Counted from the stretch's first letter, positions 6,599 through 12,892 are shown. The stretch: 14,446 bases of DNA from CAYLMG01 sp964464635 (GCA_964464635.1 CAYXGT010000072.1:1-14446), one strand, 5' to 3'. A program made the numbers and translations. Notes: generated from the letters alone by a model not told the origin.

Positions 6599-7573
6599 AT
6601 TATTCTAAGACCGCCCAAAATTTATCTTGATACAAATCACCTGATCTATATTGCAAGGTTACGCAAAGGAAAAAAGCTGCAAAAAGGGCAAGATGGAGGT
6701 GCTTACAAATATATCGACAATTGCCTAAGGTCCTATTGTTGTCTGATCTTCAATCCTTATGCACCGCTCGAATGGGTAGAGGGAAAAGCTACAGAAGAAT
6801 CTGCAAGTGAAATAGCAGCAGTTGTTGATTCAGCAAAAGCAAAATACCGTCTTGAAGATGACACTTTTATTTGGACACGAGAAATATTGGATGAATGTTA
6901 CCGACAAGACTCAACCATTAAAGTTCCTGACTTTCCTATTTTACAGAAACTTTCCAATAATGAATTCTTTTATTCGATACTTGGTCTTTTATCAGAACAG
7001 ATTCCAGATTATTTAGAAGAAAACCAGCGAGAAAAGGTTAAAGTAAATGGGCAGATTCAGATTAAAATCCCTGTAGGCACAGTTCGGCAATGGGTAGAAG
7101 AGACCTTCAGATGGAAAGAGAGAAATCCAGAAACATATCAGGAGAGGATAGACGGTTTCAAGGCTGCGCTATCAGGGGATATAAATAGACAAGATGAGTA
7201 TTTTGCAGATACACAGCCTTACCGAATGGATTGGATGAAAAGACACCTAAAGATTGACAAAATTCTAAAAACTCTTAATCCAGGAATTGATATTGATGGT
7301 ATTTTGAAAAAAATTGATATGACCAAATGCCCTGCGGTTGATCTTTACTGGGGTGTTAGAGAAAAACGTATGAAGTCAATAGTTCCTCCAAATAATAATG
7401 ATGTTGATGATTATATTTTTCTTCCGGTTGTTCCTTATGCTGATGTTGTATTAATTGAAAAGCAGTTAAGACATTTTATACTTCAAGCTGATAAAAATTT
7501 GAAATCTAAAGTTTTTTCAAAAGCTACTGAAGCAATGAAATTTCTTAAGAATTATCCATGTGGATATCAATAA
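6599..7573 (+). CDS. PIN-like nuclease domain protein, no canonical start codon
   Basis: The frame is open from a stop at 6584-6586 to 7573, but its first ATG/GTG/TTG is a TTG at 6887, which would remove the conserved N-terminus. I placed the start at the ATT at 6599, eight bases after AAAGG (6586-6590), giving 324 residues; this choice is tentative. The N-terminus IYLDTNHLIYIARL (Asp11) has the shape of a PIN domain's first strand with its metal-binding Asp. Near the end, NDVDDYIFLPVVPYADVVL (Asp268, 270, 271, 282) resembles the last acidic cluster of PIN-like proteins. Between them lies a charged helical region with no recognised motif. If active it would be a Mg-dependent RNase; the target is unknown and no antitoxin is evident. 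The gene is visibly richer in A+T than asd or the glycosyltransferase, and it is followed after 36 bases by the IVP gene, probably on one transcript. It may instead be a gene that has lost its start codon. Confidence 0.7.
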   Translation: MILRPPKIYLDTNHLIYIARLRKGKKLQKGQDGGAYKYIDNCLRSYCCLIFNPYAPLEWVEGKATEESASEIAAVVDSAKAKYRLEDDTFIWTREILDECYRQDSTIKVPDFPILQKLSNNEFFYSILGLLSEQIPDYLEENQREKVKVNGQIQIKIPVGTVRQWVEETFRWKERNPETYQERIDGFKAALSGDINRQDEYFADTQPYRMDWMKRHLKIDKILKTLNPGIDIDGILKKIDMTKCPAVDLYWGVREKRMKSIVPPNNNDVDDYIFLPVVPYADVVLIEKQLRHFILQADKNLKSKVFSKATEAMKFLKNYPCGYQ

Positions 7574-7609
7574 AATTACATATTGGAATTTAAAGGAGCA
7601 TAAAGCATT

Positions 7610-7987
7610 ATGGAAAAAGCGAAGAAATTTACCGATTTAATTGTTTGGCAAAAGGCGCATCGGTTTGTTCTCTCTGTTTATCGGTTTACATCAACTTTTC
7701 CAAAAGATGAAGTTTACGGTCTCACTTCTCAGCTTAGACGAGCTGCTGTTTCGATAGCTGCCAATATAGCTGAAGGTTTCAAAAAAACCGGTGCCGCTGA
7801 TACAATTCGTTTTATGAATATCTCTCAGGGTTCACTCGAAGAATGCCGTTATTATTTGATATTAGCGAGCGATTTAGGTTATGGTGACACCGTGCAGTTG
7901 TCAGATCAATTAGATGAGGCAGGTAAATTGTTGGCAGGATATGTAAATGCAGTCAGAAAAAATCAACAGTCTAAAAAAAATCGTTGA
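7610..7987 (+). CDS. Four-helix-bundle protein of the 23S rRNA intervening-sequence (IVP/S23) family
   Basis: A 125-residue, highly helical, basic protein. The family pattern is clear: FTDLIVWQKAHRFVLSVYRFT (residues 7-27), LTSQLRRAAVSIAANIAEGF (38-57) and FMNISQGSLEECRYYLILASDLGY (68-91), ending in a Lys-rich tail. Proteins of this family were first found in insertions within 23S rRNA genes, and they are structurally related to Avd of diversity-generating retroelements, a pentameric nucleic-acid-binding bundle. Here the gene is neither in an rRNA gene nor beside a reverse transcriptase, so its role is unknown. Its start has AAAGGAG about 11 bases upstream, and it follows the PIN-like gene by 36 bases. 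The right border repeat begins about 30 bases after its stop. It is probably cargo of the repeat-bounded cassette. Confidence 0.92.
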   Translation: MEKAKKFTDLIVWQKAHRFVLSVYRFTSTFPKDEVYGLTSQLRRAAVSIAANIAEGFKKTGAADTIRFMNISQGSLEECRYYLILASDLGYGDTVQLSDQLDEAGKLLAGYVNAVRKNQQSKKNR

Positions 7988-8017
7988 ATGCATAACTAAA
8001 AATAAAATAAGATTTTC

Positions 8018-8056
8018 TTCTGTATTCCGTGTCCTGTGTTCTGTATTCTGTATTTT
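8018..8056. repeat. Right border repeat (CAGAACACAG type) before the glycosyltransferase
   Basis: T-rich words TTCTGTATTC, CGTGTCCTGTG and TTCTGTATTCTG run up to the base before the glycosyltransferase ATG. Bases 8024-8051 are the inverted partner of 6539-6566 (25/28) and match 5748-5775 in direct orientation (23/28). Because it directly abuts the start codon, it replaces the ribosome-binding region, as it does before truA. Confidence 0.8.
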
Positions 8057-9229
8057 ATGAAAATCGTTCATATAATTACAAGACTTATTCTCGGTGGGGC
8101 GCAGGAAAACACACTCATTACCTGCAAGCTGCTCGCCGAGCGCGGCCACGATGTCACCCTTATAACCGGCCCGGCTATCGGCCCGGAAGGTGAGCTTTTC
8201 AACCAGACAAAAGACGCCCCTTACAAAACCATCATTATCGACCGGATGATTCGCCCGATCAGCCCTCTCAGCGACTTTGTCGCCTACCGAGAGCTAAAAA
8301 AAATCTTCAAAGACATCCAGCCGGACATCGTCCATACGCACTCAGCCAAGGCCGGTATTCTCGGCAGATACGCAGCATACAGCCTGAAGGGTAAATGGGA
8401 TAAAAACAAGCCCGCTGTAGTGCATACCATTCACGGCCTTGCCTTTCATCCATACCAGGGCAAAAGGCTTAATAAATTTTATATTGCAATAGAAAAAAGG
8501 GCGGCTAAGCGAACGGATTGTTTTATCACGGTTGCTGATGCAATGACACAGCAGGCAAAGGCCGCCGGTATAGGAACGGAAAAAAACTTTGTCACCGCGT
8601 ATTCAGCCATTGAAGAAGAAGATTTCCTGAACCCAATTGAAGAGGACAAAATACGGGAGTTCAGGGTCAAATACGGTATCAGCAGGGCCGCCATCGTATT
8701 TGTTACGATAGCGAGACTCTTTGAGCTCAAAGGGCACGATTACATAATCGAATCCGCTAAAGAGCTTGCAAAAAAATATGAAAATGCAATGTGGCTTTTC
8801 GTCGGCGACGGCAACTTGTCGGACAAATACAAGAGTCAGGTTTACGACCTCGGCCTTGCAGACCGCATAAAATTTACCGGCCTTTTGCCGCCGAACCTGA
8901 TACCTCTGGCAATTCAATCTTCGGATATACTTGTGCATTGTTCTCTTCGTGAAGGCCTTGCAAGGGCTATTCCGCAGGCGATGCTCTGCGGCAGGCCTGT
9001 TATCAGCTTTGACATTGACGGAGCAAAAGAAGTTGTGAACGAAGATACCGGCCGGCTCGTCGAGCCCAAAAACGTCGAGCAATTGATAATCGCCTGCGCC
9101 GAGCTTATCGAGGATGCAGACCTGAGAAAAAAATTGGGCGAAAACGGCAGAGAGTCTGTAAAAGAAAAATTCGCACCAAAAACAATGGTTGATACAGTCG
9201 AAAGAGTCTATAGGGAATTGGTAAGTTAA
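8057..9229 (+). CDS. Glycosyltransferase family 4 (GT-B fold)
   Basis: A 390-residue retaining GT-B glycosyltransferase that would move a sugar from a nucleotide donor to a lipid-linked or polysaccharide acceptor at the inner face of the membrane. The N-terminal acceptor domain has HIITRLILGGAQENTL, VHTHSAKAGILGRYAA and HTIHGLAFHP. The C-terminal donor domain has FVTIARLFELKGHDYIIES, WLFVGDGNL, FTGLLPP, and the sugar-nucleotide segment LREGLARAIPQAMLCGRPVIS. In the usual E-x7-E motif the first Glu is Glu299 and the second is Gln307. I recall the Gln in planctomycete relatives, so it is probably a subfamily trait. The start is the ATG at 8057 (MKIVHI); a GTG at 8036 lies inside the repeat and is unlikely. 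No other cell-envelope genes are adjacent, so the product polymer cannot be named. Confidence 0.93.
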   Translation: MKIVHIITRLILGGAQENTLITCKLLAERGHDVTLITGPAIGPEGELFNQTKDAPYKTIIIDRMIRPISPLSDFVAYRELKKIFKDIQPDIVHTHSAKAGILGRYAAYSLKGKWDKNKPAVVHTIHGLAFHPYQGKRLNKFYIAIEKRAAKRTDCFITVADAMTQQAKAAGIGTEKNFVTAYSAIEEEDFLNPIEEDKIREFRVKYGISRAAIVFVTIARLFELKGHDYIIESAKELAKKYENAMWLFVGDGNLSDKYKSQVYDLGLADRIKFTGLLPPNLIPLAIQSSDILVHCSLREGLARAIPQAMLCGRPVISFDIDGAKEVVNEDTGRLVEPKNVEQLIIACAELIEDADLRKKLGENGRESVKEKFAPKTMVDTVERVYRELVS

Positions 9230-9253
9230 CCAAACTTTATTTGCATTTGCTGC

Positions 9254-9730
9254 TCACCAGTTCATTATCATAATCGAAAAATTTAGTACAGCAGCAAATG
9301 TCACCCATAAAATGTAGGGTACAAGAAGGGATGCGGCTGCTTTAGACAGCTTCAAGAATAAAACTATTGTGATTAATATCGCAAGCCATAAAAATATAAT
9401 ATCGACGAATGCGAGAAGCGGTGATTGTAGGCCGAAAAAAAGAGGCGTCCATATCGCATTTAAGAATAGCTGAATTATAAAAAAGCCGAGGGCAATTTTT
9501 ACTTTTTTCTCGTATAAGCCCTTTTGCCATATTAAATAAGCCGAAATACCCATCATTATATAAAGTGCTGTCCAGACCGGTGCAAAGACCCAGCCCGGCG
9601 GATTGAAAAAGGGCTTATTGAGCTCCTGATACCAGCCTGAAGCCGAATCTGTAAAAAAAGAGACTATCCATCCAACGGACAGGCACAATATGCAGGCTAT
9701 TATTGGTTTTACAGTGGTAGTGAGTTTCAT
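9254..9730 (-). CDS. tspO: TspO/MBR family tryptophan-rich sensory protein
   Basis: A 158-residue membrane protein with five predicted helices, the standard TspO fold. Signature segments are WYQELNKPFFNPPGWVF, APVWTALYIMMGISAYLIW, NAIWTPLFFGLQSP and the last helix with PYILWVTFAAVLNFSI. TspO proteins bind porphyrins and related tetrapyrroles, and in several bacteria they modulate tetrapyrrole metabolism or stress responses; the role in this organism is not shown by context. It converges on the glycosyltransferase gene (24 bases between stops) and diverges from the YjbQ gene 112 bases away. The ATG has no clear Shine-Dalgarno. Confidence 0.93.
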   Translation of the reverse strand: MKLTTTVKPIIACILCLSVGWIVSFFTDSASGWYQELNKPFFNPPGWVFAPVWTALYIMMGISAYLIWQKGLYEKKVKIALGFFIIQLFLNAIWTPLFFGLQSPLLAFVDIIFLWLAILITIVLFLKLSKAAASLLVPYILWVTFAAVLNFSIMIMNW

Positions 9731-9842
9731 TAATGATATTTAACAAGTTTTGATAGGACAAATGCAAGTAACTTTTTTAGAATATTTTCAAAGCAGCAAA
9801 AATTAGTTAATATATAGTAAAAATTTTGAGGGCAAACCGGTT

Positions 9843-10259
9843 ATGAAAAGTTACAGGAAAGAGTTGTGGTTTAATACGCCGCATAGAAGGGATTTTATAA
9901 ATATCACGCCTGATATCGAAAAATGCCTCGCTCAAAGCGGCGTCCGTGAAGGCCTTGTTCTTGTCAATGCGATGCACATTACTGCCAGCGTCTTTATCAA
10001 CGACGACGAATCCGGCCTGCATCAGGATTTCGAGGCCTGGCTCGAAAAACTCGCTCCCGAAAAACCGCACAATCAATACAAGCACAACGGCTTCGAAGAT
10101 AACGCAGATGCGCATCTGAAACGGATGATTTTCGGAAGAGAGGTTGTGGTATCTGTTACCGGCGGCAAACTCGATTTCGGGCCGTGGGAGCAGATTTTTT
10201 ACGGCGAATTCGACGGCAAAAGAAAAAAACGCGTCCTTGTCAAGATAATCGGAGACTGA
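9843..10259 (+). CDS. YjbQ/UPF0047 family protein (secondary thiamine-phosphate synthase type)
   Basis: A 138-residue protein of the widespread YjbQ/UPF0047 family (TIGR00149 type). Conserved segments are VNAMHITASVFINDDESGL with His45, the KHN-x-x-EDNADAHLKRMIFG region, and the closing VTGGKLDFGPWEQIFYGEFDG with a basic end KRKKRVLVKIIG. Family members form small oligomers, and some show weak thiamine-phosphate synthase activity in genetic tests; the physiological reaction is not settled, so the enzymatic name should be held loosely. The start ATG has GAGGG at 9828-9832, ten bases upstream. It is flanked by 112 and 195 bases without genes, so it is probably a single transcription unit. Confidence 0.92.
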   Translation: MKSYRKELWFNTPHRRDFINITPDIEKCLAQSGVREGLVLVNAMHITASVFINDDESGLHQDFEAWLEKLAPEKPHNQYKHNGFEDNADAHLKRMIFGREVVVSVTGGKLDFGPWEQIFYGEFDGKRKKRVLVKIIGD

Positions 10260-10454
10260 TTCGGAATTTACACAGCCATTTTTAATTGTCGGCGAATTTA
10301 AGATATTTTGCTTGATTTTCAGGACGAAGTCAGGGTAAATACAGGATATATTTATACATTGGTGTTTCACTGAAAGCTATAAATGGGGGAAATAAAGGAG
10401 GGAGGACTTAACAGGTTTTGAAATTAGAAGTAAAATTATATTAGGGGTGTAATT

Positions 10455-10841
10455 ATGAATATCGCTACGTATTTTGAAAATATTAAAGGAACCGGTATTC
10501 TTGCCACAAGCGATTCGGAGGGCAATGTTGATGCTGCCATTTATGCACGTCCCTATGTCATTGACGAGCAGACGATAGCCTTGAGTATGATGGAGCGGCT
10601 CAGCTATATGAACATAAAATCTAATCCTAAAGCCTGTTATATGTTCATCGAAAAAACCGAGGGCTTCAAAGGCCTCAGGATGTATTTGACTATGACCGGT
10701 GAGGAAACCGACGAGCAGAAAGTCAGGCAGATAAAAGAAGCGCATTCGGTAAATTATAAGCCCGACGATCAAAGGCATCTTGTGTATTTCAGGATTGAAA
10801 ATACCTGGCCTCTGGTCGGCGATAAGGCCGACGAGAGGTAG
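10455..10841 (+). CDS. FMN-binding split-barrel protein of the pyridoxamine 5'-phosphate oxidase-like family
   Basis: A 128-residue protein with the compact split-barrel pattern: MNIATYFENIKGTGILATSD at the N-terminus, GNVDAAIYARPYVID as the second strand pair, the conserved SNPKACYMFIE turn, and MYLTMTGEETDE on the barrel. Such small proteins bind FMN, or in some cases heme or F420, and act as reductases or ligand-binding proteins. True PNPOx activity is unlikely at this size. The start has AGGGG at 10443-10447, seven bases upstream. The YbaK-type gene follows after 88 bases in the same direction with its own strong Shine-Dalgarno, so co-transcription is possible. Confidence 0.85.
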   Translation: MNIATYFENIKGTGILATSDSEGNVDAAIYARPYVIDEQTIALSMMERLSYMNIKSNPKACYMFIEKTEGFKGLRMYLTMTGEETDEQKVRQIKEAHSVNYKPDDQRHLVYFRIENTWPLVGDKADER

Positions 10842-10929
10842 TAAAATTTTCTTGAAAAATTTAATAATCCGGAATTTGCTCGATATACTATAATACGTTT
10901 TAAAAAATGATTTTAGGGAGGAAAAGACA

Positions 10930-11391
10930 ATGGCAGTTTGCGAATTTCTCAAAGAAGCCGGCGTCAAATATGAAGTACTGGAGCACAAACCTGTTTTTAC
11001 CGCCCAGCGGATGGCAGCCGTTGAGCACGAGTCGGGTAAATTTGTCGCAAAGCCTGTTATCGTCAAGGCCGATGACAAATTTGTAATGTGCGTGCTTGCT
11101 GCCTGTAACAAAATTGACCTGCAGAGCCTGAAAAAACAGCTCAGTGCGAAAAAGGCCCAACTGGCCGCGGAAGATGAGATAGCGCAGATTTTTGACGACT
11201 GTGAGATTGGTGCCGAGCCGCCTTTCGGCAGCCTCTATGATTTGCAGACGATTATGGATAAGGCCCTGCAAGCAGACGACCATATCCTCTTCCAGGCTGG
11301 CTCGCATAACAAGGCTGTACGAATGGCTATGAAAGATTATATCAAACTCGCCAAGCCTAAAGTGATGGAATTCACCTACCAAAGCTCATAA
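10930..11391 (+). CDS. YbaK/EbsC-type aminoacyl-tRNA deacylase domain protein
   Basis: A 153-residue, single-domain protein of the YbaK/prolyl-tRNA synthetase-associated family. The family layout is visible: an N-terminal helix and YEVLEHKPVFTAQRMAAVEH, then AKPVIVKADDKFVMCVLAAC, which corresponds to the K-ThVVK strand region, a basic helix DLQSLKKQLSAKKAQLA, and the EIGAEPPFG turn before the last strands. Members hydrolyse mischarged tRNAs such as Cys- or Ala-tRNA(Pro) in trans as quality control. Specificity cannot be read here, and some members are of unknown function. The start has GGGAGG at 10916-10921, eight bases upstream. Confidence 0.88.
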   Translation: MAVCEFLKEAGVKYEVLEHKPVFTAQRMAAVEHESGKFVAKPVIVKADDKFVMCVLAACNKIDLQSLKKQLSAKKAQLAAEDEIAQIFDDCEIGAEPPFGSLYDLQTIMDKALQADDHILFQAGSHNKAVRMAMKDYIKLAKPKVMEFTYQSS

Positions 11392-11496
11392 AAAACAGTT
11401 ACTCGTCGGTTGTTTTGTTGGAGCCGACTGCATCTGCGATTGAACGAAAATATTTTGTCAAAGTGATTGATTGTTTTCGGTTGGGGAGAAAAGAAA

Positions 11497-12018
11497 ATGA
11501 TTTTGTGGTCATCACGCAAACTCGAACAGTCACTGGCCAATGGTCAACTTGACTCATGGACAAAGGTGAAATACCTGATTATTCCTGCGGTGCTTGGAGC
11601 ACTCTCAGTGCCATTCTATGTTATGCGCCCGGTCTATGGCCAAAGGCCTCCACTAATCAACAGCCTTTTCTCATTCATTTTTGCCATTCTCTCTGCGTTC
11701 CTCGTGTACCGGGGCATTAAAATATGTTTCAGGATTAACAACAAGATCGACGGCAATGTGTTTTTCGAACGAATTGCTGTCCTGACCATACCTGTCTTGA
11801 TTAAAGTCGCTGTTTTCTTTTTTTTCTTCAGCTTTATTTTAGTTGTAGTCTTTAGTTATCTAAAGGTCAGAGCTCCCATATTGTTTCAATGGACGCACAT
11901 CATTATCTCAGCTCTCGGACCAATCGTCACGTACACTATGTACTCTATGATAAGGAACTCGTTCGAGAGATTCGGACGATTGTTAGAAAGAATAAATTCC
12001 CGACCAGGCCGGGAATGA
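11497..12018 (+). CDS. Integral membrane protein of unknown function, four helices
   Basis: I do not recognise the family. The frame opens at a TTG at 11467, but the ATG at 11497 has GGGGAGA seven bases upstream (11483-11489), giving 173 residues. Hydrophobic segments lie near residues 24-44, 54-75, 92-118 and 133-152, the third with a run of five Phe residues. The N-terminus (about 23 residues) and the C-terminus (NSFERFGRLLERIN) are hydrophilic and probably cytoplasmic. The last codons and the stop lie in a palindrome at 11996-12016, so the C-terminal SRPGRE may be supplied by a repeat inserted at the gene end. It converges on the HNH-AP2 gene. Confidence 0.75.
   Translation: MILWSSRKLEQSLANGQLDSWTKVKYLIIPAVLGALSVPFYVMRPVYGQRPPLINSLFSFIFAILSAFLVYRGIKICFRINNKIDGNVFFERIAVLTIPVLIKVAVFFFFFSFILVVVFSYLKVRAPILFQWTHIIISALGPIVTYTMYSMIRNSFERFGRLLERINSRPGRE
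11996..12016. repeat. REP-like palindrome over the stop of the membrane protein gene
   Basis: ATTCCCG (11996-12002) and CGGGAAT (12010-12016) form a perfect 7-bp stem around ACCAGGC. A similar GGCCGGGATGGC segment follows at 12022-12033. I recall the form ATTCCCG-N7-CGGGAATGA as a dispersed intergenic palindrome in many environmental genomes; that is recollection, not a search. It may also serve as a terminator between two convergent genes, though it lacks a T tract. Confidence 0.6.
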
Positions 12019-12037
12019 CACGGCCGGGATGGCTGTT

Positions 12038-12634
12038 TTACTCCGGGAAGTTCAGCACTGCATATTGGCCGAAAAGCTCTTTTGCTTTTTCATCATAAGC
12101 TATTGCCGCGGCCTTTTCATCTTCAAAATTGCCGAGAAAAATATCTTTTCCCTTACAACAGATTTTTGTTTGCCAGATGCGGTCCCTTTTGTGAAAAGAG
12201 ACTCCTTTATATTTCGATGTATGTTTTCCCGATCGTTTTCTTGCGTTCCAGGCATTCTGAGCAGTCGTTACAAACCTCAGATTTGCCTTTCGGTTGTCCA
12301 GGCTGTTATGATTTATATGGTCGATGATCTTTCCTTCCGGCGGTTCCAATATCAGCCGGTGCATTAAAATGTTTGTTCTTCCGTTTTTGCCGTTTTCCCA
12401 TCTAATAGTTCTTAGAGCATAAGAACATCTACTATTATTTGATAAATACCATTTATATTTTGCTAATTTCTCATAATCCTCAACATCAACTATTGCGTAT
12501 TTGCCCTGTGTAAGGGGTATCCTGCGGAATGTGTAGCCGTACCGTAATTTTCTGTAATACAGGGCTAACCGGATGCTCAGCCGATAGATACAATTCGGCA
12601 GATGAAATTTGATTTGTATTTGAACTTGCTGCAA
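12038..12634 (-). CDS. HNH endonuclease-like protein with C-terminal AP2 DNA-binding domain
   Basis: A 198-residue protein with the domain pair of homing-type HNH endonucleases. Residues 37-67 carry the usual lead-in RRIPLTQGKYAIVDVEDYEK. The HNH core is at 91-120, with MHRLIL (His92), IDHINHN (Asp105, His106, Asn108-Asn110), LDNRKANLR and then QNAWN, so the metal- and phosphate-binding residues are present. Residues 140-197 form an AP2-like three-strand plus helix unit (SKYKGVSF, FLGNFEDEKAAAIAYDEKA, LNFPE). The protein could cut or nick DNA at a specific site; no intron or intein around it suggests homing in this locus. The start is poorly defined: the only in-frame choice is a TTG at 12634, with a purine-rich GGAAGACAGAGG repeat directly upstream in place of a normal leader. 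The gene sits between repeats and looks transferable. Confidence 0.88.
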   Translation of the reverse strand: MQQVQIQIKFHLPNCIYRLSIRLALYYRKLRYGYTFRRIPLTQGKYAIVDVEDYEKLAKYKWYLSNNSRCSYALRTIRWENGKNGRTNILMHRLILEPPEGKIIDHINHNSLDNRKANLRFVTTAQNAWNARKRSGKHTSKYKGVSFHKRDRIWQTKICCKGKDIFLGNFEDEKAAAIAYDEKAKELFGQYAVLNFPE

Positions 12635-12639
12635 CTTGC

Positions 12640-12675
12640 CTCCGCCCCTCTGTCTTCCGTCTTCCTTCCTCCATA
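12640..12675. repeat. GGAAGACAGAGG-type purine repeat at the HNH-AP2 5' end
   Basis: On the minus strand the segment is a run of related words (GGAGGAAGGAAGACGGAAG, then ACAGAGGGGCGGAGG). It occupies the place of the promoter-proximal leader for the HNH-AP2 gene and keeps two frames open. I recall GGAAGACGGAAGACAG runs as a common intergenic repeat in environmental bacterial genomes, but did not check this. Confidence 0.65.
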
Positions 12676-12680
12676 CTTAG

Positions 12681-12823
12681 ACCCCCTTGCACGATCTTGC
12701 GCGCATTTGCGTTTTTTTAGAGGCGTGAATTTACGTAAGTGCTTATATAGAAAGGATTAAAATTTTTTTAGAAAAAATTAGATTTTCTCAATACCCCCTT
12801 GCGTGATTTTGCGCGCTTCTACG
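12681..12823. repeat. Direct repeat pair, ACCCCCTTGC...TTGCGCGC, 112 bases apart
   Basis: Copies at 12681-12711 and 12793-12823 agree at 25 of 31 positions, sharing ACCCCCTTGC and TTGCGCGC blocks. The 81 bases between them are A+T-rich. The G+C-rich repeat with a palindromic GCGCGC centre stands out from its surroundings. It might be the ends of a small element or a protein-binding site; neither is shown. Confidence 0.7.
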
Positions 12824-12830
12824 GGATTAT

Positions 12831-12863
12831 TCACCGCAGAGCTCACGGAGAACGCAGAGATTT
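12831..12863. repeat. CGCAGAG-type degenerate repeat upstream of the HEPN-motif gene
   Basis: Words TCACCGCAGAG, CTCACGGAG and AACGCAGAG follow each other at roughly 10-base spacing. The run ends two bases before the -35 box of the next promoter. It resembles the other short-word repeats of the window in design but not in sequence. Confidence 0.65.
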
Positions 12864-12864
12864 C

Positions 12865-12892
12865 TTGACTATTTATGATTGAAAAGTATAAT
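12865..12892 (+). promoter_or_regulatory. Strong sigma-70-like promoter for the HEPN-motif gene
   Basis: TTGACT at 12865-12870 and a perfect TATAAT at 12887-12892 are separated by 16 bases. The transcript would begin near 12899, leaving an A+T-rich leader of about 100 bases before the ATG at 12998, which has AAAGGA at 12984-12989. This is the best promoter match I see in the window. Confidence 0.75.

Noticed and set aside
6535..8056. Diversity-generating retroelement, because of the Avd-like IVP gene
   Set aside because: No reverse transcriptase and no template/variable repeat pair are present; the protein fits the IVP/S23 branch.
9807..10370. 187-codon minus-strand open frame over the YjbQ gene
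   Set aside because: Antisense to a clear conserved gene with its own ribosome-binding site; no domain visible.
10395..10444. Leader peptide after the strong AAGGAGGG at 10395-10402
   Set aside because: The only nearby frame is an 8-codon TTG frame at 10418 with poor spacing and no regulatory codon run.
10377..11382. Two long minus-strand open frames over the split-barrel and YbaK-type genes
   Set aside because: Both are antisense to recognisable conserved proteins and show no motifs.
12029..12367. 112-codon plus-strand open frame
   Set aside because: Antisense to the HNH-AP2 gene, whose domains are unmistakable.
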